Source: Bilabrum cf. latius (taxonomy: Eukaryota; Bigyra: Bicosoecida; Bigyra; Bicosoecida). From it: DNA of 64,000 bases. Every line of letters starts with the position of its first letter. The first letter of the stretch is position 1. Shown here one piece after another: positions 17,123 through 27,617 of this stretch. Where the stretch lies: contig CBCXTV010000005.1 of NCBI GenBank assembly GCA_965178125.1, positions 1 through 64,000 of the forward strand, written 5' to 3'. Under the pieces are notes generated by a model. That model was not told the origin of the DNA. It made no database searches and saw only the letters and a program-made list of their open reading frames with translations. The position numbers and the translations under genes were made by a program.

Positions 17123-18714
17123 CCGTTTAGTCTGCGGCCACGAGGCACGCGGCGAGCGTTACCACCGTGGACGCCTCCGTCGACCCCGTGTCCGGACGCG
17201 ACTGGGGCCCTGTTGATGAGCGCATCGTGCGGGAGAGGCTGCTGCGGACTGCTGATGAAGCGGAGCTGGTCGACAGACGGAGCATCGCTGGAGATGTCCT
17301 CCATGTCACACTCAAACAAGCGCCGTAGGGTCGAATGCAAGCGGCGCCTGCCGCTGGTAATGCCTGTCATATCGAAAGCGCCTTGCCACGAGCCAGACGA
17401 GAGCACTCTCTTCGTGCACTCAGCGACAACCCTGAGATGGCAAGAGACATCGACATGACCCGCTTCATGACGCGAGCGCTCCTGCATCCACGTCTCCCGA
17501 AGGTCGCGCTTAAGAAGCTGAAAGACGAGAACGTCCAACGGCTGAAGCAAGAAGGTGAGTCGACCAGGAATAAACACGAGATCCATGCCAAGGCCGTGTG
17601 CGAAGTTCACAATCTCAGTGGAAATGTGTTGGGGCGCGCAGTCAAGTATCACTATTGGATAGATCTCATGCTGAATGTCCATCCAAGAAGCGAAAAGCCG
17701 ACGCAGAATGTCGAACATGAGGGACTGCGTCACCCACGAGCTCTCTCGGGCCCAGACTTCCATTCCGTCCACCATTTGGTTCGACGCCCCACGCATCAAG
17801 CGCTTGCTCAGCCGCGTGTGCTTCCCGATGAGTATACGCGGGAGTCGTCGCTGGATTTCCGGGCAGTCGCTAATGAAACCCAGAAAGGTGTACGATCCTC
17901 GATTGCTATTCGAGGCGAGGCGCTCCGTGCGCGAACCAAGCGAAGCGGGCTCCGTTCCTGACCTCGGTGCGATGTACCCGCGCATTCCCGGAAAGGCAAA
18001 GGGCACGCTGGACTCATCGAAGTTCACAAAGACGAGGCGGCGGTTGCGGGGCACTCGCGCTTCTGCGAATTCAATCCACTGATAGAAGACACGACACGCG
18101 AGTCTGACGTAATCGAGTGTTACCGGGGGCTGCTTCTTCAATCGGCCATGCCGAAGCCGCCAACGACGACGGAAGCGCAGGAGCCACTGCCGTCGAGCCG
18201 AATCCTTCCCCGCGCGAACGCCCATCCTCGCAAGCATGGCGAAAACCATGTTCCCAGTTGGAGCACACCCACGCTGCTCGTTCACATGGTCGATCCAAGC
18301 AACGACAGAAGCCTCGGCGAGAAAGGTCTCCGCGCGTGCCACGGACTCTCGATGACATGAGCGAAGAGGATTTCGCTGCCACGCCTCAGCTGGGCGCCTC
18401 ATGGTGAGCGCGACCTCCTCATCGACCTGCCTTTGAAACTCCTCCTGCGAAGCCGTCCGCGTGGAAACCTGTCGACTCTGCAACTGACGAGAGACATAGG
18501 TTCGAAGAGCTGCCTCGCCACCTCCGGGGTGATGACGAATAACCTCAGCGACCTGTGCCTCCATGGCGCGCAACCACGGATGGCGCAGCCCATTGCGCGC
18601 CCGTTGTCTCGCGTCTCTGAGACACTTCAGCTCCTTACTGATCCGTGCGAGCTGATCCGGCACCGAAGCAGAGGACATCATGACGCGTGAGGAACCGGGC
18701 AGAAGATCGCTCAC
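17077..18714 (-). CDS. CENP-B/pogo-type DDE transposase-like protein (T copy 1)
   Basis: The fold is that of a DDE_1 superfamily nuclease of the Tc1/mariner-pogo group. Residues about 128-195 look like a CENP-B-type helix-turn-helix (AWIDHVNEQRG, then ARMGVRAGKDSARRQWLLRF). The catalytic triad candidates are D233 in VNFDESSVPF, D358 in VILDCAPQHIS and D394 in LTFLLQPLDVLVF, with 35 residues between the last two, typical for the family. The residues 440-545 tail is basic and disordered. It could cut and paste DNA or be a domesticated DNA-binding protein. No terminal inverted repeats were recognised around it. Met12/Met13 are alternative starts. The gene is followed at once by the 354-aa ORF and preceded by a 182-aa coiled-coil gene, all co-directional. 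Confidence 0.85.
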   Translation of the reverse strand: MSDLLPGSSRVMMSSASVPDQLARISKELKCLRDARQRARNGLRHPWLRAMEAQVAEVIRHHPGGGEAALRTYVSRQLQSRQVSTRTASQEEFQRQVDEEVALTMRRPAEAWQRNPLRSCHRESVARAETFLAEASVVAWIDHVNEQRGCAPTGNMVFAMLARMGVRAGKDSARRQWLLRFRRRWRLRHGRLKKQPPVTLDYVRLACRVFYQWIEFAEARVPRNRRLVFVNFDESSVPFAFPGMRGYIAPRSGTEPASLGSRTERLASNSNRGSYTFLGFISDCPEIQRRLPRILIGKHTRLSKRLMRGASNQMVDGMEVWARESSWVTQSLMFDILRRLFASWMDIQHEIYPIVILDCAPQHISTEIVNFAHGLGMDLVFIPGRLTFLLQPLDVLVFQLLKRDLRETWMQERSRHEAGHVDVSCHLRVVAECTKRVLSSGSWQGAFDMTGITSGRRRLHSTLRRLFECDMEDISSDAPSVDQLRFISSPQQPLPHDALINRAPVASGHGVDGGVHGGNARRVPRGRRLNGWTPRDRAHPSAAMP

Positions 18715-19025
18715 AGCCGAAACGACGCGGACGGACCCGCTGCCAAGCTTCGCACTGCCTGTGGCCTCTGAAGATACCCGGGAGGGATAGGACGCAGGCG
18801 GGGAGCGAGAGCAAGCGAATGCCTTCCTGTCGCTGGAGGAGTGCTCAAAGCTGAAGACGCGCGGGAAGCACCCGCTCTGCTGCGGTCACACTGGCGCAAG
18901 CGAGACAAAACCAGGGAGAGGGATAGACACGTGCACAGCATTGAATACACCTCGCAGCATTGCGAGCGCGGTTTCTCGCCTGCGCTGAGCTGCCACTCTG
19001 CTCTCGTGCGGACGACATTGGCAAC

Positions 19026-19091
19026 GGCAGCGCGTAGCTGCCAACTGGCCGTGCACGGGTACTGTATCGGCCACGGCAGCGCTGAGCTGCC
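19026..19091. repeat. Pair of short hairpins upstream of the transposase (T copy 1)
   Basis: GGCAGC-GCGTA-GCTGCC (19026-19042) and GGCAGC-GCTGA-GCTGCC (19075-19091) are two near-identical stem-loops 33 bp apart, with TTGGCA and GCCAA extending the pairing. They lie in the 538-bp gap (18715-19252) between the coiled-coil and transposase genes; nothing else was recognised there. They may be regulatory or transposase binding sites. Confidence 0.55.
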
Positions 19092-19252
19092 AATTTCGGG
19101 TCGAGGAGCTCTCCTGAGGAAGACGAGGCCGGGAACTTTCGGCGAACACGCACACCCACCACCGCCCCGCACATGCGACGGCAAGCAATGTAAGGAACGA
19201 CGTTGCGCGATCGAATCTCGACAGGAGGCTCCGATGCAGGAGCTGCCGAGGA

Positions 19253-19801
19253 CTAGGCACCGCCGGCGCCCGCCGCGCCGCTGGGGAGGACGACGGTCGG
19301 CGGCGGCGAGTCCTCGGAACCCATGTCGTCTGATCCTGAGGAATCCAGCACAGTTGAGGCAGTCTCGGTCATCTCCCAGTCCGTACGCACCTCAACGATG
19401 AGACGACGCGGAGGAGCAGCGACTGCTGTGTCAGGTCCGTGGATGACGCCTCCGTCCACAAGACGGAAAGACCTACCCGCAACGGAGCCGCTTGCGCCAG
19501 ACATCGCACGCCGAATCACGGGATCAAAGTCTGCATGGAACCGAGGAGCCTCATCGCGCAACAGGCCGGAGAGCAGCCTGATCACACTTTGGGCGTACTC
19601 CAGCTGAGCGCTCAAGCTTTCCGCACGCTGCTGCATGTTCTCGAAGCGCTGCTGCAGGTTCGACACCGCTGTCGAGTGAGGACTCGCTGGCGGGGCGGGG
19701 TTTGGGCGCTGCGGGGTCGCCACCGCGCGACGCGGCGACCTATCGCGGACAAAGGACGTCACCTCGTTCCGCGTCATGCTGCCGCACCTCTCCTTCCTCA
19801 C
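19253..19801 (-). CDS. 182-aa coiled-coil protein (T copy 1)
   Basis: Function not recognised. A Ser/Pro/Arg-rich N-terminus (FVRDRSPRRAVATPQRPNP) is followed by a probable coiled coil (NLQQRFENMQQRAESLSAQL, then EYAQSVIRLLSGLL, residues about 48-82). A globular-looking part holds FRLVDGGVIHGPDTAV, and the tail is acidic Ser/Pro/Gly-rich. Met9 (MTRNEV) is an alternative start. It is the first gene of the apparent trio with the transposase and the 354-aa protein. The protein is identical in all three T modules. The 5' end is duplicated upstream (about 20140-20463). Confidence 0.55.
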   Translation of the reverse strand: MRKERCGSMTRNEVTSFVRDRSPRRAVATPQRPNPAPPASPHSTAVSNLQQRFENMQQRAESLSAQLEYAQSVIRLLSGLLRDEAPRFHADFDPVIRRAMSGASGSVAGRSFRLVDGGVIHGPDTAVAAPPRRLIVEVRTDWEMTETASTVLDSSGSDDMGSEDSPPPTVVLPSGAAGAGGA

Positions 19802-20690
19802 ATTGACTCGAGCCGAATCGAAACTTGCAGGGACAGACGATCCTTTACCCTAGCGCTCCCCACATCGGGCATGAGTGGAATCCGAACCAGCGCACGGCAT
19901 CCCACAGGAGTTCGCACCGGGCTTGCCTCATGAGGAATCTTCCTGCGCGAAGAGGTAAAGCCACGGACAGAAGTCAGAGGTCGCGGGATGACACTCCAGC
20001 ATACATGAGCTGCCCGCTGAATCCGCCGCCCCCGAGCCCCAAGCTGACAATCGAGGTAACAAAGTAGGAATGAGCAGGCGGGGGCGATGCCACTACGTCT
20101 CGCCAAACAGCCTGCCTCGCATGCGCTGTGCTGAAGACCTTATGGGAACCAGGAAGTGTGAACGTCTGTCACGTGAGGCGGAAGGGCTCCCACTGCATCA
20201 CACCCCCTCTCTGGAATGGGATTTGGGCGCTGTGGGGTCGCCACCGCGCGACGCGGCGACCTATCGCGGACAAAGGACTTCACCTCGGTCCGCGTCATGC
20301 TGCCGCACCTCGCCGAATCGAAACTTGCAGGGACAGACGATCCTTTACCCAGCGCTCCCCACCCCGGGGATGAGTGGAAGCCGCACCAGCGCACGGCATC
20401 CCACGCGAGTTCGGACCGGGCTTGCCTCATGAGGAATCTTCCTGCGCGAAGAGGTAAAGCCACGGACAGAAGTCAGAGGGTCGCGGGATGACACTCTAGG
20501 CACACATGAGCTGCCCGCAGAATCCTCCGCCCCAAGCTCCGAGCTCACAATCGAGGTAACAAAGTAGGAATGAGCAGGCGGATGCTTTGCCACTCCGTCT
20601 CGCCAAACAGCCTGCCGGGGAACCAGGAAGTGTGGACGTCTGCCACGTGAGGCGGAAGCGCTCCCACCGCATCACACCCTTCCCGGGCAA
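19690..20690. repeat. About 530-bp tandem duplication including the 5' end of the coiled-coil gene (T copy 1)
   Basis: 19690-20215 is repeated, diverged, at 20216-20690. The second unit starts within the N-terminal codons of the 182-aa gene (MTRTEVKSFVRDRSPRRAVA at 20289-20409 region, minus) and loses the frame soon after, giving a 107-aa truncated ORF (20140-20463). Shared stretches include CGCGCGACGCGGCGACCTAT and the downstream CATGAGGAATCTTCCTGCGC. No other gene was seen up to 20765. Confidence 0.7.
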
Positions 20691-20879
20691 GATATCTAGA
20701 GAGCTGCCCAATCCTGCACGAGAAACTCGGATTTTCACACGCTGCCGACCATATCGTTCCCAATCAAACGACCGTGCTCCTCCGACGTCGCGCTCACCTC
20801 GGCGCAAGGATGACTCACTCGCGCTCTTCCTTCCGGAGCGCCCTCACAGTACGACGGACCCATTCGGGAAGCTCCCGCG

Positions 20880-22211
20880 TCACGCTGGCATCGTGAGGAG
20901 GAACCTTTCCGCATTCTGGAGAAGCTCCATGGCCCGCTTGATGTCATCCAAGGCCTCGTCACGCGAAGGACTCTGACGCACGGCGTTGCTGCAGGAGGCG
21001 GCGCCTCCTGCAGGAGGCTCGTCGCGTGCGGGAGCACGAGCGTCGTTGTCGCCGTCACCGGTATTCGCGCAAGCTTTTGGCACCCAACGCTTCGCTTCAC
21101 CCGCAGAGGAACGGACATCATGGAGACTCCAGCCACGCGCAACCAGGCACTTCGCGCACCAGTCCTCAGGGAAGAAATAGCGCAGGTTCTCCTTCTTCCG
21201 GCGGATCTGGGGAAATCGGTACGCCGGATACTCGTTTTTGCAGTTCTTGCACCACACCCACCACGGCGTCGCGTTGTCGAACTTGTCGCAACACACCCGG
21301 CAAACTGGTTGGATCCAGTCCTTCCACTTCTTGAAGTACGCCGACCGGGGCTTGCAGCACTGGCACGCGTTGCAAGTCCATGTCGCCTCCTCCGCCGGCT
21401 CCGGCGCGACCTGCCGCGGCACGTACGTCTCCCCCCATGACGACTTCGCAGGGGTCTCCCATGGATCCCAGCTATCAGCGCCAGAGACCGCCCCGGCAGT
21501 GTGCGCAAGATTCACACGCTGCGATGACAATGCCTCTGCCACGCCGCCACCCGCCTTCCAAGCGGCTGCGTCGGTCCATACGTCGTCATTACCTCCGGGC
21601 ACCACAGCACGTCCACCGCCGCGAGCATCCTCCTCCTCCGTCTTCTTGCCGCCGTCGTCTTCGGCGTCCTCCTTCGGCGCTGCCTTGCCGCTCTCCTCTC
21701 CGAGCATCCCCGTGGACGCCGCCTCCGCGCCGCCGCTCTCGATGTGGGGGCCGCCCGCAACATCGACGCTTGCCGCCGCGCCGGCGTGCTCCGCCGGGGC
21801 GTCGACCTCGCGCGCCAACATGCCGCCCTCGTTTCCCATATTACCGGCGCCTCGACGCCCACGAAGATTGCGGCCGTCTCCCAAGGAAACAGCAATGCTC
21901 TCGGACGGTTTCTCCTCAGACATCATCGGCAAAGAGACTCGGAGAATGCCGTTCCCGCAGAGTGCGCTGCTGACTGCCGAAGCCGAAAGAGGACCCGCGG
22001 AGAAGGAATCTCGCACATGCTCCCAGGAAAAGCAACTCCCCGCCCATTCCGAATGCAAGAACGGACTCCCGCCCTTTCCGAGATCGAGAGCGCATCGCGG
22101 GCGCATTTCCCGACTCGCGATCGGCCTCGGAAACCGACCACGAATCGGTAGGAGACGTGCGCCCGCGTTTGAAGAATATGCGGAGAAATACGAAGCCAAG
22201 GACACGAGCAT
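20880..22211 (-). CDS. 443-aa protein with four CxxC pairs, intact copy Z2
   Basis: Function unknown. Residues 280-355 carry four CxxC pairs: C280/C283, C304/C307, C321/C324 and C352/C355, enough for two zinc sites. The first pair sits in TWTCNACQCCKPRSAYFKKW, which resembles an Stc1-like or treble-clef knuckle (tentative). Residues 96-275 are acidic and low-complexity (MMSEEKPSESIAVSLGDGRN, then GGKKTEEEDARGG). The C-terminus (415-438) is a short amphipathic helix. Met96 (ATG at 21926) is a more likely start than Met1, because upstream residues look like non-coding sequence. It is immediately followed on the minus strand by the T-module repeats and preceded by module R. Confidence 0.6.
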   Translation of the reverse strand: MLVSLASYFSAYSSNAGARLLPIRGRFPRPIASREMRPRCALDLGKGGSPFLHSEWAGSCFSWEHVRDSFSAGPLSASAVSSALCGNGILRVSLPMMSEEKPSESIAVSLGDGRNLRGRRGAGNMGNEGGMLAREVDAPAEHAGAAASVDVAGGPHIESGGAEAASTGMLGEESGKAAPKEDAEDDGGKKTEEEDARGGGRAVVPGGNDDVWTDAAAWKAGGGVAEALSSQRVNLAHTAGAVSGADSWDPWETPAKSSWGETYVPRQVAPEPAEEATWTCNACQCCKPRSAYFKKWKDWIQPVCRVCCDKFDNATPWWVWCKNCKNEYPAYRFPQIRRKKENLRYFFPEDWCAKCLVARGWSLHDVRSSAGEAKRWVPKACANTGDGDNDARAPARDEPPAGGAASCSNAVRQSPSRDEALDDIKRAMELLQNAERFLLTMPA

Positions 22212-22410
22212 CTCCCGGGCACCTTTCCCGACTCGCAGCCGGTCTCAGAGACGACCACGAATCGGCACGACAAGTGCGCCCGATTTCGTCCCCCGAAAAA
22301 GGACACAACTAGGACCCCGCGGAGATCCGCATCTGCTCCTCACGCGCGGAACGTGTTTCGGTACGCAAAAAGCGGTCACATGGGAGGCCCGGAAAGCGTC
22401 CGGAAAACGG

Positions 22411-22420
22411 TTCAGAAATA
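22411..22420. other. Module junction motif TTCAGAAATA (also at 35999, 50221, 51803)
   Basis: At each of four places the sequence homologous to Z 5' flank (GTCCGGAAAACGG) ends in TTCAGAAATA, after which different sequence follows: CCTTGCGTCAC here, and (A)GTACCGTCGTTTTCC at the other three. The Z1 copy near 1650 lacks these bases. It marks a recurrent recombination point. Confidence 0.6.
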
Positions 22421-22714
22421 CCTTGCGTCACTCCTCCTGCGCGCCAGAAATCACACGACTTTTCGGTGACCGAAACAGGGCCCAAAAAACCAAAGATTTG
22501 CCCCTTCATGCCCGAAGACACAGCGTCACCGCCAAGCTGCCATCGCGGAGAAAATAAACCAGGTGGTGATGGAAAGTTACGTTACGGTGGAGCTCAGTGT
22601 CATTTGTGTGTTCAACAGTGTGTATGATGCCGCTTCGTCTGGATGTCCGAGTCCGGATTTCACCTGGGGTATGGCCTATTGTGTGGTCACGTTCGCGTAG
22701 CTTTCACGTGTCAA

Positions 22715-22857
22715 CAACGCGGAGGCTGCGAAAAGAACCATGCTCACGAACCATGCTCCACCGTAGCTTGATCACAACGCGGAGGCTGCGAAAAGAACCA
22801 TGCTCCACCATAGCTTTCCAACAACGCGGAGGCTGCGAACGAACCGTGCACCACTGA
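22715..22857. repeat. Three direct repeats (second copy)
   Basis: Copy of the 1950-2092 repeats; cores start at 22715, 22775 and 22822. Only isolated base changes distinguish it. Confidence 0.8.
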
Positions 22858-23046
22858 CCACCGTACAGCCCAAAAAGTACAAGTTTTCTTGAACCCCAGG
22901 AGCAACATACGCGGGATACTGTCGAGCGCCCGTTCGCTCAGGTCACACGCGACAGCAAGCCGAACGCTCAGGTCGCACGCTCAGGCCACACGCGGAAGCA
23001 GCGCCACGCAAGAGGCCAGGTTGAGAGGGAAAACCGTCACGCAAGC

Positions 23047-23898
23047 TCAACGCGGAGACCAAGAATCGTCATCGCTCCAAGCCTCGCGTCCAGACAGACG
23101 AACAAGCCCGCGCCATGCCTCATCGTAAAGATCCCTCTCGAAAACCCTGTGCTGCTTCATCGTTCCCAATGTCAGAATTTTCTCCGCAGTACAACGCTGC
23201 CCCTTCCGCTCCCCGGTCTCTACAATGAGATCCAACTGCATGCGAAGTGTTCCCGAGATCTTCTTCTTGTTCGCCGCGTTCATAATCGACGTCTTCGGCG
23301 CCGCGTCGCGCGCCTTCTCGCGACAAGCACGACAAGAAATCGCACCCCTGCCGCACGGAGAATCATCGGCATAAAGCGTGCGCTGCACGCGACGTACGAG
23401 ACGATCACGCATACGATGATTCAGGTCCGCCATGACACGATTGCAGCCGCAGGAAGAGCATACAAACTCCGCGAGGTCGAAAGCCTTAGAGTCCGACCAA
23501 ACGACGCACTGTGTGTCCTGGGGTGCCTCACTGCCGAGCGCTGTTATAAGCACCGCCGGATGGGCCGGCGACTTAGGAAGAAGTCGCGAACCGGGAGGAA
23601 ACACGCGAGGCCGCTTGAAACCGACATCTCCGGCAAGAGGCGCAAGCATCATCTCCACCTCGCCCTCCGGGGCGTGCTCGGAGGTCGACGCGGCAACCAC
23701 GGCCACATACGGTGCATCGGCGATACCGACGTAGGCCATCAAGCAACGCACCCACCTTCGGCCCGCGAGCGTACACGGCGCGCCTACCGGAAGCAGAGGC
23801 TTCTGAGACCAAGAAATGTCTCGTCGGCGCGCGACGCGGCGACGTAAAAGCAAACGACCCGCCGGGTCCCAACCGCGGCACTGCGGAGACACACACAC
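23047..23898 (-). CDS. 283-aa CxxC protein (module R, copy B)
   Basis: Sister of the ORF at 2282-3133. The protein differs by V39G, R127Q and R217T only, and all CxxC cysteines are kept. It remains open although the neighbouring Rep-like copy is broken, which places the start of the indel-rich stretch downstream of this gene. The CA/GT hairpin recurs at 23888-23939. Confidence 0.6.
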   Translation of the reverse strand: MCVSPQCRGWDPAGRLLLRRRVARRRDISWSQKPLLPVGAPCTLAGRRWVRCLMAYVGIADAPYVAVVAASTSEHAPEGEVEMMLAPLAGDVGFKRPRVFPPGSRLLPKSPAHPAVLITALGSEAPQDTQCVVWSDSKAFDLAEFVCSSCGCNRVMADLNHRMRDRLVRRVQRTLYADDSPCGRGAISCRACREKARDAAPKTSIMNAANKKKISGTLRMQLDLIVETGERKGQRCTAEKILTLGTMKQHRVFERDLYDEAWRGLVRLSGREAWSDDDSWSPR

Positions 23899-24143
23899 AC
23901 TTGCAACCCATCAGGCTGGGTGCCACGTGTGTGTGTGTCAGGCAAGCTCCCAATACTAGGCAAGCACTCCCCCGGACGAACGCGACGGACCACATGAAAC
24001 TTGCGGAATGCCCCCATGTAGAAACCACATCCTTTTTGCACACGAAACGCATTGAGGACATTAGACCTTCAGGAGCACCGAAGCGGCTGCCGCTGCGGCT
24101 CCGGCGCTCGTGTGAACCGGACTGAAAACCTCAGCGGCCGGCG

Positions 24144-26432
24144 TCAGCTCTTCTGCACATCCGTGAGAGACAACAAGTCCTCGTCGAAGTAGAGCCGATC
24201 TTTCACCTCCACTTTCGTACAGTTGTTGTCAAGCCACTCGCGGTCCACCGACTCCGTCACGTCAGAGCCCCACGAATTCGTGCAGATGATCAGGGCGATA
24301 CCGTGGAGCCACACAGAGTATGCGAGGCTGTTCGTCTTGCTCTGGCCGAGCAGGGAGGGGTCAAGGCCAGCCTGAAAGACCTGTTTGTTGTTGACGACCC
24401 ACAGGGCATTTGCCTCGTCGAACACAATGGCCACATGCCGACTTCGATCGAAGCCACGGAGCGGAGGTTCCACACTGCCCTGACAGTTCACAACAAGAGT
24501 CCTTTCGCTCCCGAAGAGATTCCGCGCGTACACTGTCTTCCCGAACCGGGAGTCCCCACCAAGACAAGGAACTTGAAGCGCAATGTGCGCGAACCACTCC
24601 TGACGATAGCTCTCGCGCCACTTCTCGACTTCGGGCACCACCTTAAAGGGGCGGAGCTTCGTCACTACGTGCACCGCGGCCTGCGCGCACACCTCTCTCC
24701 TCTCCGCGGCATTCTGTATGTGGAAGTCGATGGCGCGCACTAAGTTCTCGGCGTCCCGACACCGATACGCCACGAGTTCCCTTCTCGCGACGTCCGGATC
24801 CATTTGAAGCGTGCGAACAACGCGTGCACGAACTTACCATTGACGACGAAATCGCGTCCGGCTCGGTAGTTCGTGGCGCAAAGCAGCGCACCGACTTTGG
24901 GAGCTTGACAATAATAGTGTAACTCCGACGCGCCACGTTCCTGCGCTTTCGCTGACCGCCCGGAGCCGTACACGACATTCGGCCTGCTGCCGGCCCACAT
25001 GAAATCCTCCGCCACGCGACAACGATGCGACTTCTCGGAATCCGTCATGCCATACGTGGAAGTGCACCAAGTTTGCGGCGTGCTTGCGGTGCAGGGAGAG
25101 CTCCATTTTCATGGACAGCTGAGGCCACATCATCCGCCGCGCGATGTCCTTGCGCCCATGCCTTGAAGGTGGCCCAAAGCTCCACATAGAACGGAGACGC
25201 GAGAACCAATCGCCTCAGGACGCCCCTTGCCACGGATGCCGACATGATGTCGCGCACAGGCTCCTTTTCGACACCCCAGCGACCGTGAAAGGTAAGCATC
25301 ACGGCCCTTCCCCGCCTCGTGTTCTTGTCGGACGCAGGCACAATCTCGCCCACGGGCACTGAATGCGATCCCGGATTCCTCACAACTTCGTCCCGCTGCC
25401 GCGCAAGCTCTGGGAAGAGCTCCTCGAAACGAAGCTGGCAGGAGTGTCCTCCGCCCCCGCAGCCCAGTCTTTCAAGATGCACATGCGGTCACCGGGTACA
25501 TTGCGAAGCGCCTCCCTGATGAGGCACCGCTTCCGCTGGTGTGACACCGACGCCGGAAACGCCAACTTGAAATCGTCAGGGAAAACCGCAGGAGACGATA
25601 GATGACACTATCACTCGGACGAGTCGAAGGCCTTCCAGTCGAGCGCTGCGGCCCAGACGCTCCGGCCGCGGCACGAGGCCGCGGGCGGAGGTCCGAGATG
25701 AGCCGCAAGACTCGGTGCTGCATCGCCCTCAGCAGGGTCGCACTTCTGCCGAAGACGCCGCCTCTTCACGGGGGGCACGAAATCGGGAAGCATGAGCATC
25801 TGCGGTCGCCCCCTCGCATCGGGCGCAGAATCCTCGATGGGCAGAACCCCACGGTAACCTTGACTACTCCGCAGAAGCTGCACCGGCAAAAGTACTTCCT
25901 CTGACGGGGGTTCCAAATTGATGACACCCGCGGCGAGCGCTTCGGAGGCAGCAACGCGGCCAGGAATGTCGCCCTCAACGCTGAGGGCCCTCATAAAGGA
26001 CTCGTTCACCCACTACGCCGATCTGCCACTGACCGCTCGACTTGCCGTGGGACAACAAGCAGGCTCCCGGATCGCCCTCGCATTCTGCCTCGCATGCGAC
26101 CTCGCATGAGGCCTCAATCATGTCGAGACTGGCGTCGAAGTCGTTCTCCGCATCGTCAAAGCCAAAACTCGGGACAGCGGCCGCGCGCGCTGCAGCCACC
26201 GAATTGGAGACACCGAGGCCACACGAGCACGTTGAGGACGCCTCGGACACCCCTAACAAAGCAGAGGTCGCCGTCGTGGACGCTTCTGACTCCTGGCTTG
26301 TGGGGAGGCCATCGCACGGCAACGCAGCTCGCGGAAACCCACGCGGGATCCCAGGAGCAGGATGCGACTCGGGACTTCAGCGACTCGGCAACAGACAAAA
26401 CTCATCGTTTCGCCCTTGAACGGAGCCGACAT
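24144..26432 (-). pseudogene. Rep-like protein, copy B, broken by many single-base indels
   Basis: This aligns along its length with the intact copy at 3379-5664 but is split into frames. The C-terminal helicase part reads as a 219-aa ORF (24144-24803) and keeps Walker A, Walker B and motif C segments. Around 24550-26450 at least twelve one-base gains or losses are visible, for example TCCCCCAC to TCCCCAC near 24555, CATTTTG to CATTTG near 24803, CATGCATAC to CATGCCATAC near 25049 and AATAATCTTC to AATAATCCTTC near 26449. Substitutions are rare by comparison. Most changes are homopolymer or repeat slippage, so consensus error is as likely as true decay. Confidence 0.75.
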
Positions 26433-26448
26433 TATTTGCGCAAATAAT
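26431..26448. promoter_or_regulatory. AT-rich palindrome at the Rep-like start (copy B)
   Basis: The 18-bp palindrome of 5663-5680 is retained exactly, again overlapping the ATG of MSAPFKG. Confidence 0.55.
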
Positions 26449-26941
26449 CCTTCGACGAATCGCGGAATGCCTCAAGATAGAACACTTGCCTCCGACACGC
26501 AATGCCCAGAATCCTTGCTGTTCGAAACACCGAAACTGCTGACACGGGACACACATGAGCACCGAGGCAGCTGAGTCTGCAGCTCGTGCCGCCCTAGGCG
26601 AGGTAGTACCGCTTCCGAGGGAAGGATTCTCGAAGCCAACGAAGGAAAGCATGGCGTTGCAATTAGCACGATCACAAACGCACTTCGGAGCCTGCCAGAG
26701 AGGATGACCGACCGACCGCCTTCTCGAACATAGAAAACCGGCGAATACCACATGAGGCACGACGTTCGAGGGCATCCGAACCTGCGACATACGCCAAAAA
26801 GGCCTCGCCGACAACCTGAAATGCACGCGAAATCGACAACCGAACGCCCAAAATCAGCCATCGGAACCCCCCTCGAGGCAGCGCCTTCGGAGGACATTTT
26901 CGGCCAGCGAAAAAAATGCGAAACACGACTGGAGGAGGCGA

Positions 26942-27192
26942 GGTAGTGCTCGGTAGTGCTCGTTTCGCGCGGTTTTTTACATAAAAAAATGCCGTTTTTT
27001 CTGGAAAAAAAAGCTCAAAAACCCCCAGTTTTTGACACGTAGTGCTCCGATTTCCCTGTAAAATGCAGGATTTTTTTTCACGGTAAGTGCTCGGCTTTTT
27101 TCCGCTTCCGCCCACGTTGTGGCCCGAGGTAGTGCGATTTTCGGGGGAAGGATTCTTAGTACCTTAGAGGGTACCCCCGAGGGTCGCACTAC
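26942..27192. other. Iterons and stem-loop (copy B)
   Basis: GGTAGTGCT occurs at 26942 and 26952, CGTAGTGCTC near 27038, and an iteron with one inserted base (GGTAAGTGCTC) near 27082. The stem-loop spans 27129-27192; its right arm is GTCGCACTAC, giving one mismatch. The left flank here (ACGTTGTGGCCCGAGG) matches the solo stem-loops of the T modules rather than copy A, so this origin may have been converted by, or be the source of, the solo elements. Confidence 0.55.
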
Positions 27193-27617
27193 GCAGGTTT
27201 GGGGGGTCTCCTTTCCTCTTATTTTCGCGTGCACTTTTCTGCGACTGCCCCCCCCGGACCTTCCGAGCATATCTGCTCGCTCTGATTCTACGGGGGGGCG
27301 GGGGTAATCAAGGATTAATGCCAAATTTGTCTTCCTTTCGTGCCCCTCCCGTTTTTCAAAGTTGTGCATGTCGAGTCTGCCCCTCACGTGCTCTTGACGA
27401 CGGTGCTCGCGGACTGAGTGATTTCTGCCAGCACGTCCCGTGTATGCTGTCCGAGTGCGCGACTCCGCTGGGCAGCCGCATCCGCTGCTTTGTGCTGCTC
27501 GGGCTATCTGTGTCCGTCAAGACTTGCGCTGTACTTGACGCTCTGCCCTCTTGCGATGGCTTCTGTGACGCGGGGTCTATCTGTAATCCTCGGTTCTCTG
27601 AACACGGGAAGCGCTTC

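Noticed and set aside
18711-19184. 157-aa minus ORF just upstream of the transposase
   Set aside because: Low-complexity, covers the hairpin pair, changes between copies without constraint; probably leader sequence.
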